64,000 nucleotides of DNA from Acorus gramineus (lineage: Eukaryota; Streptophyta; Magnoliopsida; Acorales; Acoraceae), in assembly GCA_030737835.1 (NCBI GenBank), contig CM060852.1, positions 6,501,813 to 6,565,812 of the forward strand. Reading direction: 5' to 3'. The notes beneath the pieces were generated by a model. It did no database searches and was not told the origin of the DNA. It saw only the letters and a list, made by a program, of their open reading frames with translations. A program made the translations under genes and the position numbers. Of this stretch, positions 49,901-62,483 are shown in pieces. Position 1 is the first letter of the stretch. Every line of letters starts with the position of its first letter.

Positions 49901-52900
49901 TTTTTTTGTTTTTTTTTTTAACTTTTGACTGGTTGCTCTCTTATAGCTGCAATTTTGAAGAATCCTAGGACTCCTCCAAATAATAATTCTGCTGTGGATT
50001 ACCCATTGGCAGATTATGATCATGTATCCAAAAGAACAAGATCAATGGGTATTACTGACGAGGTACACCCTTTGTCATTCATCCACATTTGTGTTCTCAT
50101 TTTTTTTTAGTCTTTTATTCTCAATGTCAACTTGTCATTGGCTTGTTCTGATATCTGGAGATCGTTTTGTAGGTGAATTTGCCTGTAAATATATTGCCAG
50201 TAACTTATACTGGTCAGAACCATACTCAGGCTATGTATTCACTGGATGACTTGCCAAAGACTGTTGCACGAACTTTGAGTCAAGGGTCTACTCCCATGAG
50301 CATGGATTTTCACCCTGTCCAGCAGACTGTACTTCTTGGTCAGAATGCAATCCTAATATTTCATATATTTCTGAGTTCTTGGCATTGGTCTGTTGTTGTC
50401 TTGTTTATATTATTTGGTTGATGTTTCGCATATGATTATCCATGGTTCTGTAGTTGGTACAAATGTGGGAGATGTTGGATTATGGGAAGTTGGTTCACGG
50501 GAGAGATTAGTTTTAAGAAATTTCAAGGTTTGGGACCTTGGAGCATGCTCCATGCCTCTTCAGGTATATTCGGTAACTTTTCCAGACCTCAGTGGTTTTT
50601 AATTTGATGTAACAAGTGATTTCAATGCCAAGAACTAAGTCAAACCGGAGCTGGAAGCTAACTTGATTCCAATTGAAACCAGACATCTCTAGTTAAAGAA
50701 CCAGGCGTATCAGTTAATCGTGTGGTGTGGAGCCCTGATGGAACCTTGTTCGGTATGTTAAGAGATAATAAGTTTTACTTTACCTAAAACAAATACAGTT
50801 CATCTGTGCATCATTGCTCAATGACTTCTTGTTTTATAGGAGTTGCATATTCAAGGCACATTGTGCAAATATGTTCTTACCATGGTGCTGACGACATTAG
50901 GCACCACGTGGAGGTGTCGCTACATACTCAAATCTTTGTATTTGATTTGCTTCTGTTTACATACTAATTTTCTATTACTTTACACTTTTTTGCTAATTTT
51001 GGCATCCTTTAGATTGATGCTCATGCTGGTGGTGTCAATGATATTGCATTTTCACTCCCCAACAAGCAATTATGTGTTGTGACCTGTGGAGATGACAAGA
51101 CCATCAAGGTTTGTCTTGTATTTTCTGATGTCATTAATTATGAGGCATTATTCTTGAATCTGTTGTAAAATGTGAACAACATTAGGTGTGGGATGCAACT
51201 ACTGGTGCCAAACAATATACATTTGAAGGTCATGAGGCTCCCGTTTACTCTGTTTGTCCCCATTACAAGGAAAATATTCAGGTATGATGCTCTTTGATTA
51301 GCCAGACTTCATCGCTGATTTGTGGTTGATATTTTAGGTTCACGTATTTGTTGGCTAAATGATGGCTTCCTTCCCTTAATATGCTTCTTTTTTTTTCTCC
51401 AGTTCATTTTTTCTACAGCATTAGATGGAAAAATAAAGGCATGGTTGTATGACAATCTGGGTTCCCGAGTTGATTATGATGCCCCAGGTCGCTGGTGCAC
51501 TACCATGGCTTATAGTGCTGATGGTTCCAGGTTAGGAAATGATCAATCTCGTTTTACAAAGTCATATGAAGTTAAGTAGAGCTACTTATGGTGTACTGAA
51601 CCTTAGGCTATTTAGTACTTTAACATCTTATGCTTTTCTTAAATTCTATATAGGCTGTTTTCTTGCGGTACCAGCAAGGAAGGAGAATCGTTCATCGTTG
51701 AATGGAACGAAAGTGAAGGAGCTGTGAAGAGAACCTATCATGGTTTCCGGAAACGGTCTCTGGGTGTTGTACAATTTGATACAACAAGGAACCGGTTTTT
51801 GGCCACTGGTGATGAATTTTTGATCAAATTTTGGGATATGGATAATGTCAATCTTTTAACTACTATTGATGCCGATGGCGGTTTGCCAGTGAGTTCAGAC
51901 TGATCTCTTTCACAAATAATGTTCATACATACACTAAAAGATATCATTGTGCTTAACATTGTACATCATCACCTTTGTGATTTGTAGGCAAGCCCGAGGA
52001 TTCGCTTTAACAAGGAGGGAACACTGCTGGCTGTATCTGCGAATGATAACATGATCAAAATCTTGGCAAATGCTGATGGCCTTCGGTCATTGCGCACACT
52101 TGAAAACCGGGGCTTTGATGCTTCTAGGGCTGCATCTGAAACTGTGACAAAGGTACTCTTTAGATTAGTCAAATAGCTACTTATTCACAGATATAGATGA
52201 TTTCACCTAATGCTCTTATATCATGCAGCCTATAATCAATCCAATGACAACTGTTGCTGCTGCAACCAGTTCTGGAATCACACCATCAGTTTCTATGCCT
52301 GGAATGGTGTGTAGAACTTTATTTTCTATTTTTCTTCTCGGTGCATGATATATATTTATCAATATTCTTCATCCTCCTCATGTCCTCATCCAATTATATT
52401 AAAGACAATTTCATATTGAAATTGCTTCTTTTTTTCTTTTTTTTTGCATTATGTGATAGAATGGAGACACCAGAAACATGGGGGATGTTAAACCTAGAAT
52501 AACTGAAGAGTCCTTGGACAAGTCAAAAATATGGAAGCTTACTGAAATCAATGAACCAGGACAATTACGATCCTTGAGGCTCTTGGATAATATAAGAACA
52601 AGCAAGGTAATCCTTCATTCATATTTTGTTTGCCAGCCTCATTTTACATGCACATGGTGTTCTTTTTTAAGGTTTGTGATATAAATATATAGTGCATGCA
52701 TTATCATTACAACCCTGACGACTTTAGATGTGCTTATTTCTACTACTTAGCAAATCCTCCTTTGGACCAGCATGGTGTGTTCTTCCATGAAACTGCATGG
52801 ATCTTGTAAAGTAGCCGCTTATTTAACTGCCATGGTTCTAGACCTTTGCTTAGCAGGACTTGTAATAGTTGATGTCTATAGGTCATTTTAATGCCTAAGA

Positions 52901-55900
52901 TCCAATTATAATGGTACATGATTTATTTTGTCCATTTGATTTATGATGGTTTAATTAACTATTTATAAAGCTGCAGTTTCCCCCTCAATTTGGTTTCCAG
53001 CATGCAGCTGTTATTTTTCAAATGATCTTTCATTGCTATTTATACACCTTCTGTAAGGGCAAGTGTTAAAAAAAATTATTTAATGCTAGCTGAAGATACG
53101 TGGAAATGCATGTGCACATGGGAATACAACATATGATGCGGGTGGAGAGGCAGAGCCGAAGAAGCTGCTTCCTATAATATTGTCTTTTTTACCTTATAAC
53201 ATGTGGCTGTTGCATGAGAAGCTATCTACTATCTCTTTCATTACTTATTCTCGGAATTATCTATATTTTAAATATAACCATTTTTTTTTTAACTTCCTAA
53301 AATGCTCTCAATGCAGTATATGATGGACAGTCAGTCACACTTGGTCCCCTTATCACATTAAACAGTGGTATAGAATATAGATGACCTGCAACAATAAAAT
53401 ATATACTAGTATCTTAATGTTGCATGTCTGTGGTATAAAGATAGTATCTAAAATTAAATGAAGAGACCAAAGTTTCTGAACTGGTTGAATGATCAAGTTG
53501 TATTTCAATCAGGTTGATTTAAGTTGGTGCCCACATCATGATCTTAGGATGTTGTTTGACCTGAGTAAGAAATCATGCTTGGTAGCACATCTGCAGTTTT
53601 CTTTCTTTATTTATTTTATTTTATTTGGGGGTGGGTGTCAGGATCTTTTATAAAACGAAAGAAAAAAATATTCACCTTGTACTGGTTTCTCTGTGAAGAC
53701 CCTTTATACAAAGCTCAACAGGAACCCCCTTCAAGACCTTACTACCACCTGGTTTGAGTGGCTTATTTGAGGTGACCTCGTGCCTTTGAAGATCCAGTGT
53801 TTCATGTGCCTTCTGATGCTTGACAAGGTTCATACAAATGGTAAAAGATTGAAATGAGCTCAAGTTGGTCATGAGACTTGTGAGCTTTGTGGATTGGAAG
53901 AGGAGTCAAGGGGACACCTTTTCTTTAGGTGCCCATCTAGTGCGAAGATTTGGGAAAAGGTGGGTTTGTCCCGGTGCTCTTTGAATGAGCTTGAAGGTAT
54001 GTGACAGTGGTTCTAGAAGAGGCTTAAGTGAGGTGACCGAAGCAACCTCACTGAATGGAATTTTTTGGTGTGGGAGGTGACGCTCCGGGAATTTGTTGGA
54101 ATGGGATTCTCCCTAAGTGTTGATGTTCTTCCTTCTTTACTCTTCCTTTTTCTTTTAATACTTTGTTCGAAGATCCATCATGTCCTTTGTTCAGGGCATC
54201 TTTTATTAATAAGATTCCTCCTCTCTTTTTTCAATAAAAAAGAGGAAAATTTTATTGTCCTGCATTTAAACTTGCTTGTTTTGAATTATGCGCTCAAGCA
54301 ATCTGGGATAATAACCATGCATGCCTTTGCCAAATTTTTATACTTGAAGATGTCATTAAGATGTTTTCAGTGACCAAAACTTGGTACATTTCTTAACTGC
54401 ACCAGGTAGAATTTGACATAATGGGTAAAGTCCAAAAGGGAACTATGCCACTTGATACATGGATACAGCTCTCTAGATTGAACTAAAATATAGGAGCCCA
54501 TAATATTTTTTTAGTTTTGTGCACAAGAGGGGTTGAGGTTGGGTGCTCATGTTTGATGTTGAAGTTGTCTTTGATGAAAACAATTTCAAAATCGACATCA
54601 ACATCAATACAATCTGCTTTTCCACAGCATAGAATTGGCTTATTGCATCATTATTTGAGTGTGTACCTTTTCCTTAATAGCTATTCTCTTCGATGTCTTC
54701 CCTAGGTCTATGTATGCAATTAACCTTAATCTGTGACAATAGTTTGTAGTCCTTTTTTCCTCCTTTGTTCCATGGCATATCCTGATTTCCATCATACATT
54801 ATCATTTCCTTCATCTATATTTACATCCTCATTCCTATGGCACATTGCTTTTGCCTTATTTTGAATTGTCTGCTCTTCTCCATTAAAAATTTCCTTATAA
54901 AGCTGGAATTTATAGTATCTTTTATCTTTTGCTTGCAGATTTCAAGGCTAATTTATACCAATTCTGGCGTTGCCATTTTAGCATTGGCATCCAATGCTAT
55001 CCATTATCTCTGGAAATGGTCAAGAAGTGAACGTAATGCAAGTGGGAAGGTAGAAAATCTGTAAATCAGTACGTCATATTGCAATTATTTACTGAGTTGC
55101 TAGAGTATTCTCATTGTTCCATGAAATTGTAGGCAACAGCTAGTGTCGCTCCTCAATTATGGCAACCACCAAGTGGCATTTTGATGACTAATGACATAAT
55201 TGACACAAACTCTGAAGAAGCTGTACCCTGCTTTGCTTTGTCGAAAAATGATTCTTATGTGATGTCAGCATCAGGAGGGAAGATTTCCCTTTTCAACATG
55301 ATGACATTTAAGGTAACATCCTGTTATCTTGACCCCGTTGTACAAAATTTTGTATTTTTAATTTTGGAGGTAAAGCATCCATATCCCCCTTTATGTACAA
55401 AATAAGGCATTTATGGTAACATGCAATGATCACATAATTCTTTAATCATAACTTTATATATTCCTATTGATCATTATGAGTTTAATTGGACAATTACAGA
55501 CAATGACAACTTTCATGCCTCCACCACCCGCAGCAACTTTTCTAGCATTCCATCCTCAAGATAACAATATAATTGCCATAGGAATGGATGACTCCACGAT
55601 TCAGATATATAATGTGCGAGTAGATGAGGTAAAATCCTGGATACTTAACTACTTTTCTGTAGCATACATTTGTTGGTTCATAAATAGCACTGATGAAGTA
55701 TATGTATTGTTTTCATTCAGGTCAAAAGCAAGCTTAAAGGCCACTCAAAAAGAATTACTGGCCTTGCCTTTTCGAACACATTAAATGTACTAGTCTCATC
55801 GGGAGCTGATGCTCAGGTAACTAGTAACTTGTGCGCTTTCACCCACCATTTCTTCTAAGCGTTACTGTTGATCATCCTTCACAAGTTATGTCCAATTAAG

Positions 55901-56871
55901 TAAAGGTGGGGTTATTACTGAACTTAGATTAATGTTTGTGTTTCTTGCTGCAGCTTTGTGTGTGGGGAACTGATGGATGGGACAAGCAAAAGAGCCGATT
56001 TTTGCAGATTCCATCTGGACGAGTACCTTCTGCACTTTCAGATACGCGTGTGCAATTTCACCTGGACCAGACCCACTTCCTAGTGGTCCATGAAACTCAG
56101 ATTGCCATTTATGAAACTGGGAAACTAGAATACGTGAAGCAGGTATTTTGCCAACCACACATTATTTCTTTCAAAAGTTTAAGATGCTCTATTTTGAACC
56201 CTGACTGCTGTGTTGCTTTTCAAGTGGATCCCTCGCGAATCATCTGCACCAATCTCCCATGCGACATTCTCATGCGACAGTCAGTTGGTGTTTGCTAGTT
56301 TTGTGGATGCAACTGTCTGCGTTTTCAATGCGGCAAACCTCAGACTACATTGCAGGATTAACCCAGCTTCATATCTTCCTGCCAACATCAGGTATGCTTG
56401 TTGACCCTAAATTTCGAGCATCAAGATCCATTGTTAAATTAGACTTTGCTGGTGGGCTGGTAAATTTGCTCTTATTTCTGCTTTGATTTGTCCAGTGCTT
56501 ATAGTGGCATATTTATAGGAATATCATCTTTAACTCAGTTTGCTACCTTAGTTAACTTCTATGGCTGAACATCATGCTCTAATATTTCACTTTCTCTAAT
56601 ATTTCACTTTGAGATGGATCAACACCATCATTTTGATTATTTCCGTGATGGATTCTGCAGCTCTACTGTTTATCCACTAGTGATTGCCACTCATCCATTT
56701 GAACCGAATCAGTTTGCCCTTGGACTAACCGACGGTGGAGTCCACGTGTTGGAGCCACTAGAATCTGAAGGAAAATGGGGGGTGGCCCCACCTGCTGAGA
56801 ATGGGTCAGCGAGCCGCATGTCCACGCCACCTCCAGGTGGAGCCTCAAGCTCTGATCAACCACAAAGATGA
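46933..56871 (+). CDS. TPL: TOPLESS co-repressor, copy 2 (25 coding exons)
   Basis: Tandem paralogue of the gene at 17118, with the same domains and identical exon lengths. Exons: 46933-47012, 47116-47295, 47380-47493, 47593-47751, 49424-49601, 49686-49809, 49947-50062, 50173-50338, 50454-50563, 50683-50752, 50840-50913, 51013-51108, 51186-51281, 51403-51530, 51654-51888, 51988-52152, 52229-52306, 52460-52606, 54939-55049, 55133-55312, 55500-55628, 55721-55816, 55954-56142, 56225-56391, 56661-56871. No stop or frameshift is seen. Compared with copy 1 I read P241S, Q247P, H284N, S302Y, I308R, V337A, D415E, Y444C, A615T, L676S, E722G, A757G and S793I. Copy 2 keeps the SKRTRS basic motif but has Cys for the Tyr of the WD40 segment HIVQIYSYHG and Ser for Leu676. 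The whole LisH/CTLH/TPD region is identical between copies. A Copia element lies in its 3' region. Confidence 0.95.
48247..48957 (+). mobile_element. LINE 3' fragment in TPL copy 2 intron 4
   Basis: Orthologue of the intron 4 LINE tail of copy 1, with the same truncation and A-run and a few changes in the zinc motif (CLCNGENESVGHLFVICM). It confirms the insertion predates the duplication. Confidence 0.7.
53657..54250 (+). mobile_element. LINE 3' fragment in TPL copy 2 intron 18
   Basis: Orthologue of the intron 18 LINE tail of copy 1, including the CELCGLEEESRGHLFFRCPS motif. Confidence 0.7.
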
Positions 56872-57233
56872 TAAGGTCAAGCTGGTAGCATTATTCTTTC
56901 CTCAACTTTTGCCCTTTCTTTAATGCATGGGCTTTCTAATCCAGGTCTGTCTCCATTAAGTGACCTATCAAATGATTGAATCACCACAATGGGAACTACT
57001 CATTTTCTAGTCATAAGCCATGTTAAAGATATTTCAGTTTGATGTGACATCCACAGATTTCCATATTTGTTACGCGTGTATAATTTTGTTCTTATTGAGA
57101 TTCTAGACTTAAATATTTCATCTCGTCGGCATTGCAGGTGGGGTTGTATTGACAACATATGATCTCCCCAGATAACAAAATGTAGGCACTTAACAATCTA
57201 GTAGAAATCTCTGTAGTCTTTTGCTGTTGTGTT

Positions 57234-57420
57234 TGTTGAGTGTGAGCCCAGCCCAGATGGGCTTTTTTTCTTTTTTGGTCCAGCCCATGATGGGTACATG
57301 CATGGATGAGGTATGCACGTGAACAGTGAGGTATGCACGTGAACAGTGCAACATATTTATTAGGTCTTCTTTCTCTTTTGTTTGTTAGACGAACAGAGGT
57401 GCGGCGGCTTTTCGTTCGGC

Positions 57421-57451
<31 letters not shown>

Positions 57452-60400
57452 GAGCAGTTCTCTTTAGGGCTTCTTCTTCGTGGATTCCGACGTTGTTCCA
57501 CGTGGTCTTCTTCTTCCAATTATTTAGAAGATCAGATTTAGGGTTCTTCTTGTGGTAACCCTGTATCCCTCTCTTATATTTGTATTCCTCAAGTTTTGGG
57601 CAAAACTTGAGAAGACATTATTTTTCATTATATTTTTAATATAGTGGATTGCTGCTGGAGTGCCCCGTGGATGTAGGCTTAAGCCGAACCACGTTAAATT
57701 TGGTGTTGCTTGGTGGTTTGCTTGTCTTTATATTTTTCTGATTGCTTTGGTGATTATCTTGGGCTGCATAAATATTTTTTCCGCGATTAGTATTATTTAT
57801 TTCACTCAAATAAAATTGTTAAAAATCCCAACAAGTGGTATCAGAGCAGGGTTCAGATTTATTTGTGTGAGATGGCAGATAATACTATTGGAAAGATGAT
57901 TGAGTTGAATAATTCCAATTGGTTGATATGGAAGCCCAAGATGGAGGACATCCTTTACTGTAAGGATTTGTATGAACCAATTGAAGGAGATAAAAGCAAA
58001 CCAGAAAAAATGTCAGAAGAAGATTGGACCAAGTTGAACAGAAGATGTGTTGCCGCTATTCGACAATGGATTGATGCCAGCATATTTCATCACGTTGCTA
58101 ATGAGAAGAATGCGCATACTCTATGGAAAACGTTACAGTCTTTGTATGAGAAAAAGACTACGAGTAACAAGGCGTTTTTAATCAGAAAACTCGTGAACTT
58201 AAAGTTCAAAGGTGGCAGTGTTACAGAGCACCTGAATGAGTTTCAAAGCTTAGTGAACCAGTTGACCACGATGAAGATGACTCTAGATGATGAGTTACAG
58301 GCTTTGCTGCTTTTGGGATCTTTGCCCGACAGTTGGGAGACATTAGTTGTCACGTTGAGTAATTCTGCTCCAGATGGTGTATTGTCTATGAGTACGGTTA
58401 CGAGCTCTTTGCTAAATGAAGAAACAAGGAGAAAATCAACGGCTTCAGACAGTCCACAAGCACTTGTTATAGATAACAGGGGGAGGAGCAAGAGTCGAGG
58501 ACCAAAGAGTTATGGCAGATCTAGAAGCAAATCAATGTCTAGAGATTTTGCGTGTTACCACTGTGGTAAAACAGGTCACATTAAAAAGTATTGCCGAATT
58601 TTTAAAAGAGAACAGAAAGAGGGACATGATCAGAAGAAAAAGGATGACGACAAGAACACTGCGGCTATTACATCTGCAGATGATTTGGTAGTCTTCTCAT
58701 TCGGAGAGGATGAATGCCTGCATATTTCAGATCGGGGCACTGAGTGGGTGGTAGATACAGGAGCATCTTTTCATGCGACTCCTAATATGGGGTCTTTCAC
58801 TTCGTACAGAGCAGGAGACTTTGGCACCGTGAAAATGGGTAACACCAGCCACTCAAAGATTGCAGGGATTGGTGATGTGTGCGTACAAACTGATGTAGGA
58901 CACACATTAATTTTGAAAGATGTTCGTCATGTTCCTGATTTACGCCTCAATCTGCTTTCGGGGATTGCTTTGGATCGACAAGGGTTCGAAAGTCATTTCG
59001 GCAATGAAAAATGGAAGCTTACTAAGGGCTCGTTGATTGTTGCAAGAGGAAAGAGTTGTTGCACTTTGTACAAGACTCATTTAAAGGTATGCAGTGATGG
59101 AATGAATACAGCAGAAGAAAATTCGTCTCCAGATTTATGGCATAGGCGGCTTGGTCACATGAGCGAGAAGGGGTTACAAGTTCTGGCAAAGAAGTCTCTA
59201 ATTTCCTTTTCCAAAGGTATGCCTCTTAGCTCTTGTGAACATTGTTTGATTGGAAAGCATCATAGAGTTTCATTCGGAAAAACATTAGAAAGAAAATTAA
59301 ATATTCTTGATTTGATATATTCTGATGTTTGTGGTCCATTTGAGGTTGAATCTCTGGGTGGCCATAGGTATTTTGTTACTTTTATTGATGATGCATCCAG
59401 GAAAGTGTGGGTCTATTTGTTGAGAACGAAGGATCAGGTCTTCGAGCACTTTCAAAAATTTCATGCCATGGTGGAAAGGGAGACAGGAAGAAAATTAAAG
59501 TCACTACGGACAGATAATGGAGGAGAGTACACTTCGAGAGAGTTCAGAGATTATTGCTCGCGTCACGGCATTCGACACGAAAGAACTGAACCTGGTACTC
59601 CACAGCATAATGGTGTTGCAGAACGGAAGAATCGCACCATCGTTGAAAAAGTCGTGTGTATGATGAAGATGGCAAATTTGCCTAGAACCTTCTGGGGTGA
59701 AGCTGTTTCGACTGCCTGCTACTTGATAAACAGATCACCGACAGTATCTTTGGATTCTAATATTCCAGAGAAAGTTTGGTCCGGAAAGGAGGTTTCGTAT
59801 TCACATTTGAAGGTCTTTGGATGTAAGGCTTTCGTGCATGTACCCAAAGAGCAGAGAAAGAAGCTTGATGATAAAGCAGTTCCATGCATCTTCATTGGCT
59901 ATGGCGGTGAAGAATTTGGCTACAGGTTTTGGGATCCGATAAAGAAAAGGGTGATTCGGCACAGAGATGTGGTCTTCTACGAGAGTCAGAGTATTAAAGA
60001 TTTCGACAGAACTACGAAATCAGTTGATGGTGTTGCAGACCTTACACCTATTCCCTCTCCAGGACAGCCGGCTACAGATGGAGAGGAGACGAGAAGTGAA
60101 GACATTGATGTGGTGCCAGAAATTCCTAACAACAATGAAGAGCCAGAACAGGAAGTTCCTGAACAGGGGGAGCAGCATAGTCAGTCAGAGACTACAGATA
60201 CTCAGATTAGAAAATCATCCAGAGAGCACAGGCCAACATCAAGATACCCCACCTCTGAGTATATTTTGCTCACTGAAGAGGGGGAGCCAGAAAGTTTTCA
60301 GGAGGTACAAACTCATAAAGAAAAAGAAAAATGGCTTAGGGCCATGCATGATGAGATGAACTCTCTACAGAAAAATAATACTTATGAGTTGGTTGAACTT

Positions 60401-62483
60401 CCTAAGGATAGAAAAGCTTTGCAAAATAAATGGGTGTTCAAGCTCAAAAGAGATGGGAACGAGAATCTGGTGAAGTACAAAGCTCGACTAGTGGTCAAAG
60501 GCTTTGGACAGAAGCACGGAATAGACTTCGATGAGATATTCGCTCCAGTGGTGAAGATGACTTCCATCAGAACAATTCTCAGTTTAGCAGCTAGCCTTGA
60601 TCTTGAGGTTGAACAGCTCGATGTAAAGACTGCATTCCTCCATGGCGATTTGGAGGAAGAGATATACATGGTGCAACCAGAGGGATTTGAAGTCAAAGGA
60701 AAAGAACACATGGTTTGCAGATTAAAGAAAAGTCTCTATGGACTGAAGCAGGCACCAAGGCAGTGGTATAAAAAGTTCGACTCCTTCATGGTGAGTCAGG
60801 AATACCAAAAGACAACTGCAGACCCTTGTGTTTATTTCAAAAGGTCCACTAAAGGTGATTTCATAATTCTTTTGCTCTATGTGGATGATATGCTCATAAT
60901 CGGACAGAATGCTATGATGATCACAAAATTAAAACAGGAGTTATTTAAGTCTTTTGAAATGAAAGACTTAGGATCAGCACGACAGATTTTGGGCATGCAG
61001 GTTATTCGTGATAGGAAAGCTAAGAAATTGTGGTTGTCACAAGAAAAATATATTGAACGAATTCTTGAAAGGTTCAATATGAAAGGTGCCAATGCCGTTA
61101 GCACGCCTATCACAGAAAATTTAAAATTGAGCAGAAGTTCGTGTCCCTCGACCAATGAAGAAAAGGAAGAGATGAAGAAAATTCCCTACTCCTCTGCAGT
61201 AGGAAGTTTGATGTATGCTATGGTATGCACTCGGCCAGATATATCATATGCAGTTGGTGTTGTGAGCAGATATCTTGCGAATCCTGGAAAGGATCATTGG
61301 GAAGCAGTGAAGTGGATCTTCAGGTATTTAAAGGGCAGTTCGAAGTTGTGCTTGAGTTTCGGCAGTTCAAAACCAGTGTTGGAAGGCTTTACAGATGCTG
61401 ACATGGCAGGTGATCTTGATCAACGAAAGTCAACATCGGGATACTTATTTACTTTCGCAGGGGGAGCTGTTTCTTGGCAGTCAAAACTGCAAAAGTGTGT
61501 TGCTTTGTCTACGACAGAAGCAGAGTATATTGCAGCTACCGAAGCAAGTAAAGAAATGATATGGTTGAAACGTTTTCTCCAAGAACTGGGTTTGAAGCAA
61601 GACGAGTATGTAGTATTTTGTGATAGCCAGAGCGCTTTGGATTTGAGTAAAAATGCTACTTATCATTCTCGTACGAAGCACATTGATATTAGATATCATT
61701 GGATCCGTGATGCCATCGAGAAAAACTTGATGAAGATGAAGAAGATTCACACCGACCGTAATCCCGCAGATGCGATGACAAAAGTTGTTCCGAAGAACAA
61801 GTTCGAGCTTTGCAAGAAGTTGGCTAGCATGGACTCCAGGTGAGGAGTCACGGACCGGGTTCCCCCCTCAATGGGCTGGAGGGGGAGATTGTTGAGTGTG
61901 AGCCCAGCCCAGATGGGCTTTTTCTTTTTTGGTCCAGCCCATGATGGGTACATGCATGGATGAGGTATGCACGTGAACAGTGAGGTATGCACGTGAACAG
62001 TGCAACATATTTATTAGGTCTTCTTTCTCTTTTGTTTGTTAGACGAACAGAGGTGCGGCGGCTTTTCGTTCGGCAAAACAGAGAGAGAGAGAGAGAGAGA
62101 GGAGCAGTTCTCTTCAGGACTTCTTCTTCGTGGATTCCGACGTTGTTCCACGTGGTCTTCTTCTTCCAATTATTTAGAAGATCAGATTTAGGGTTCTTCT
62201 TGTGGTAACCCTGTATCCCTCTCTTATATTTGTATTCCTCAAGTTTTGGGCAAAACTTGAGAAGACATTATTTTTCATTATATTTTTAATATAGTGGATT
62301 GCTGCTGGAGTGCCCCGTGGATGTAGGCTTAAGCCGAACCACGTTAAATTTGGTGTTGCTTGGTGGTTTGCTTGTCTTTATATTTTTCTGATTGCTTTGG
62401 TGATTATCTTGGGCTGCATAAATATTTTTTCCGCGATTAGTATTATTTATTTCACTCAAATAAAATTGTTAAAAATCCCAACA
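57234..62483 (+). mobile_element. Ty1/Copia LTR retrotransposon (Tnt1-like layout), looks whole
   Basis: 5,250 bp flanked by the 5-bp duplication GTGTT (57229-57233 and 62484-62488); unit 1 has the empty site at about 27385. LTRs are 57234-57833 and 61890-62483, starting TGTTGAGTGTGAGCCC and ending AAAAATCCCAACA. They differ mainly in microsatellite length and a few bases, so the insertion is young and later than the tandem duplication. The primer site next to the left LTR (TGGTATCAGAGC at about 57836) fits initiator tRNA-Met. A purine-rich tract (about 61877-61889) precedes the right LTR. It lies on the same strand as TPL copy 2, 363 bp past its stop. Confidence 0.95.
57872..61843 (+). CDS. 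Copia gag-pol polyprotein
   Basis: One long frame, taken from the ATG at 57872 (MADNTIGKMIELNNSNWLIW). Parts in order: Gag region (UBN2-like), CCHC knuckle (CYHCGKTGHIKKYC), aspartic protease (WVVDTGASFHAT), pre-integrase zinc region and integrase core (DLIYSDVCGPFEVESLGGHR to GTPQHNGVAERKNRT), reverse transcriptase (LDVKTAFLHGDLEEEIYM; active site LLYVDDMLI) and RNase H (DQRKSTSGYLFTFAGG; STTEAEYIA). Integrase before reverse transcriptase is the Copia order, and a single gag-pol frame is usual for this lineage. It looks whole. Confidence 0.93.
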   Translation: MADNTIGKMIELNNSNWLIWKPKMEDILYCKDLYEPIEGDKSKPEKMSEEDWTKLNRRCVAAIRQWIDASIFHHVANEKNAHTLWKTLQSLYEKKTTSNKAFLIRKLVNLKFKGGSVTEHLNEFQSLVNQLTTMKMTLDDELQALLLLGSLPDSWETLVVTLSNSAPDGVLSMSTVTSSLLNEETRRKSTASDSPQALVIDNRGRSKSRGPKSYGRSRSKSMSRDFACYHCGKTGHIKKYCRIFKREQKEGHDQKKKDDDKNTAAITSADDLVVFSFGEDECLHISDRGTEWVVDTGASFHATPNMGSFTSYRAGDFGTVKMGNTSHSKIAGIGDVCVQTDVGHTLILKDVRHVPDLRLNLLSGIALDRQGFESHFGNEKWKLTKGSLIVARGKSCCTLYKTHLKVCSDGMNTAEENSSPDLWHRRLGHMSEKGLQVLAKKSLISFSKGMPLSSCEHCLIGKHHRVSFGKTLERKLNILDLIYSDVCGPFEVESLGGHRYFVTFIDDASRKVWVYLLRTKDQVFEHFQKFHAMVERETGRKLKSLRTDNGGEYTSREFRDYCSRHGIRHERTEPGTPQHNGVAERKNRTIVEKVVCMMKMANLPRTFWGEAVSTACYLINRSPTVSLDSNIPEKVWSGKEVSYSHLKVFGCKAFVHVPKEQRKKLDDKAVPCIFIGYGGEEFGYRFWDPIKKRVIRHRDVVFYESQSIKDFDRTTKSVDGVADLTPIPSPGQPATDGEETRSEDIDVVPEIPNNNEEPEQEVPEQGEQHSQSETTDTQIRKSSREHRPTSRYPTSEYILLTEEGEPESFQEVQTHKEKEKWLRAMHDEMNSLQKNNTYELVELPKDRKALQNKWVFKLKRDGNENLVKYKARLVVKGFGQKHGIDFDEIFAPVVKMTSIRTILSLAASLDLEVEQLDVKTAFLHGDLEEEIYMVQPEGFEVKGKEHMVCRLKKSLYGLKQAPRQWYKKFDSFMVSQEYQKTTADPCVYFKRSTKGDFIILLLYVDDMLIIGQNAMMITKLKQELFKSFEMKDLGSARQILGMQVIRDRKAKKLWLSQEKYIERILERFNMKGANAVSTPITENLKLSRSSCPSTNEEKEEMKKIPYSSAVGSLMYAMVCTRPDISYAVGVVSRYLANPGKDHWEAVKWIFRYLKGSSKLCLSFGSSKPVLEGFTDADMAGDLDQRKSTSGYLFTFAGGAVSWQSKLQKCVALSTTEAEYIAATEASKEMIWLKRFLQELGLKQDEYVVFCDSQSALDLSKNATYHSRTKHIDIRYHWIRDAIEKNLMKMKKIHTDRNPADAMTKVVPKNKFELCKKLASMDSR

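Noticed and set aside
46933-56871. TPL copy 2 as a pseudogene
   Set aside because: All 25 exon lengths, splice sites and the reading frame match copy 1 with only residue substitutions.
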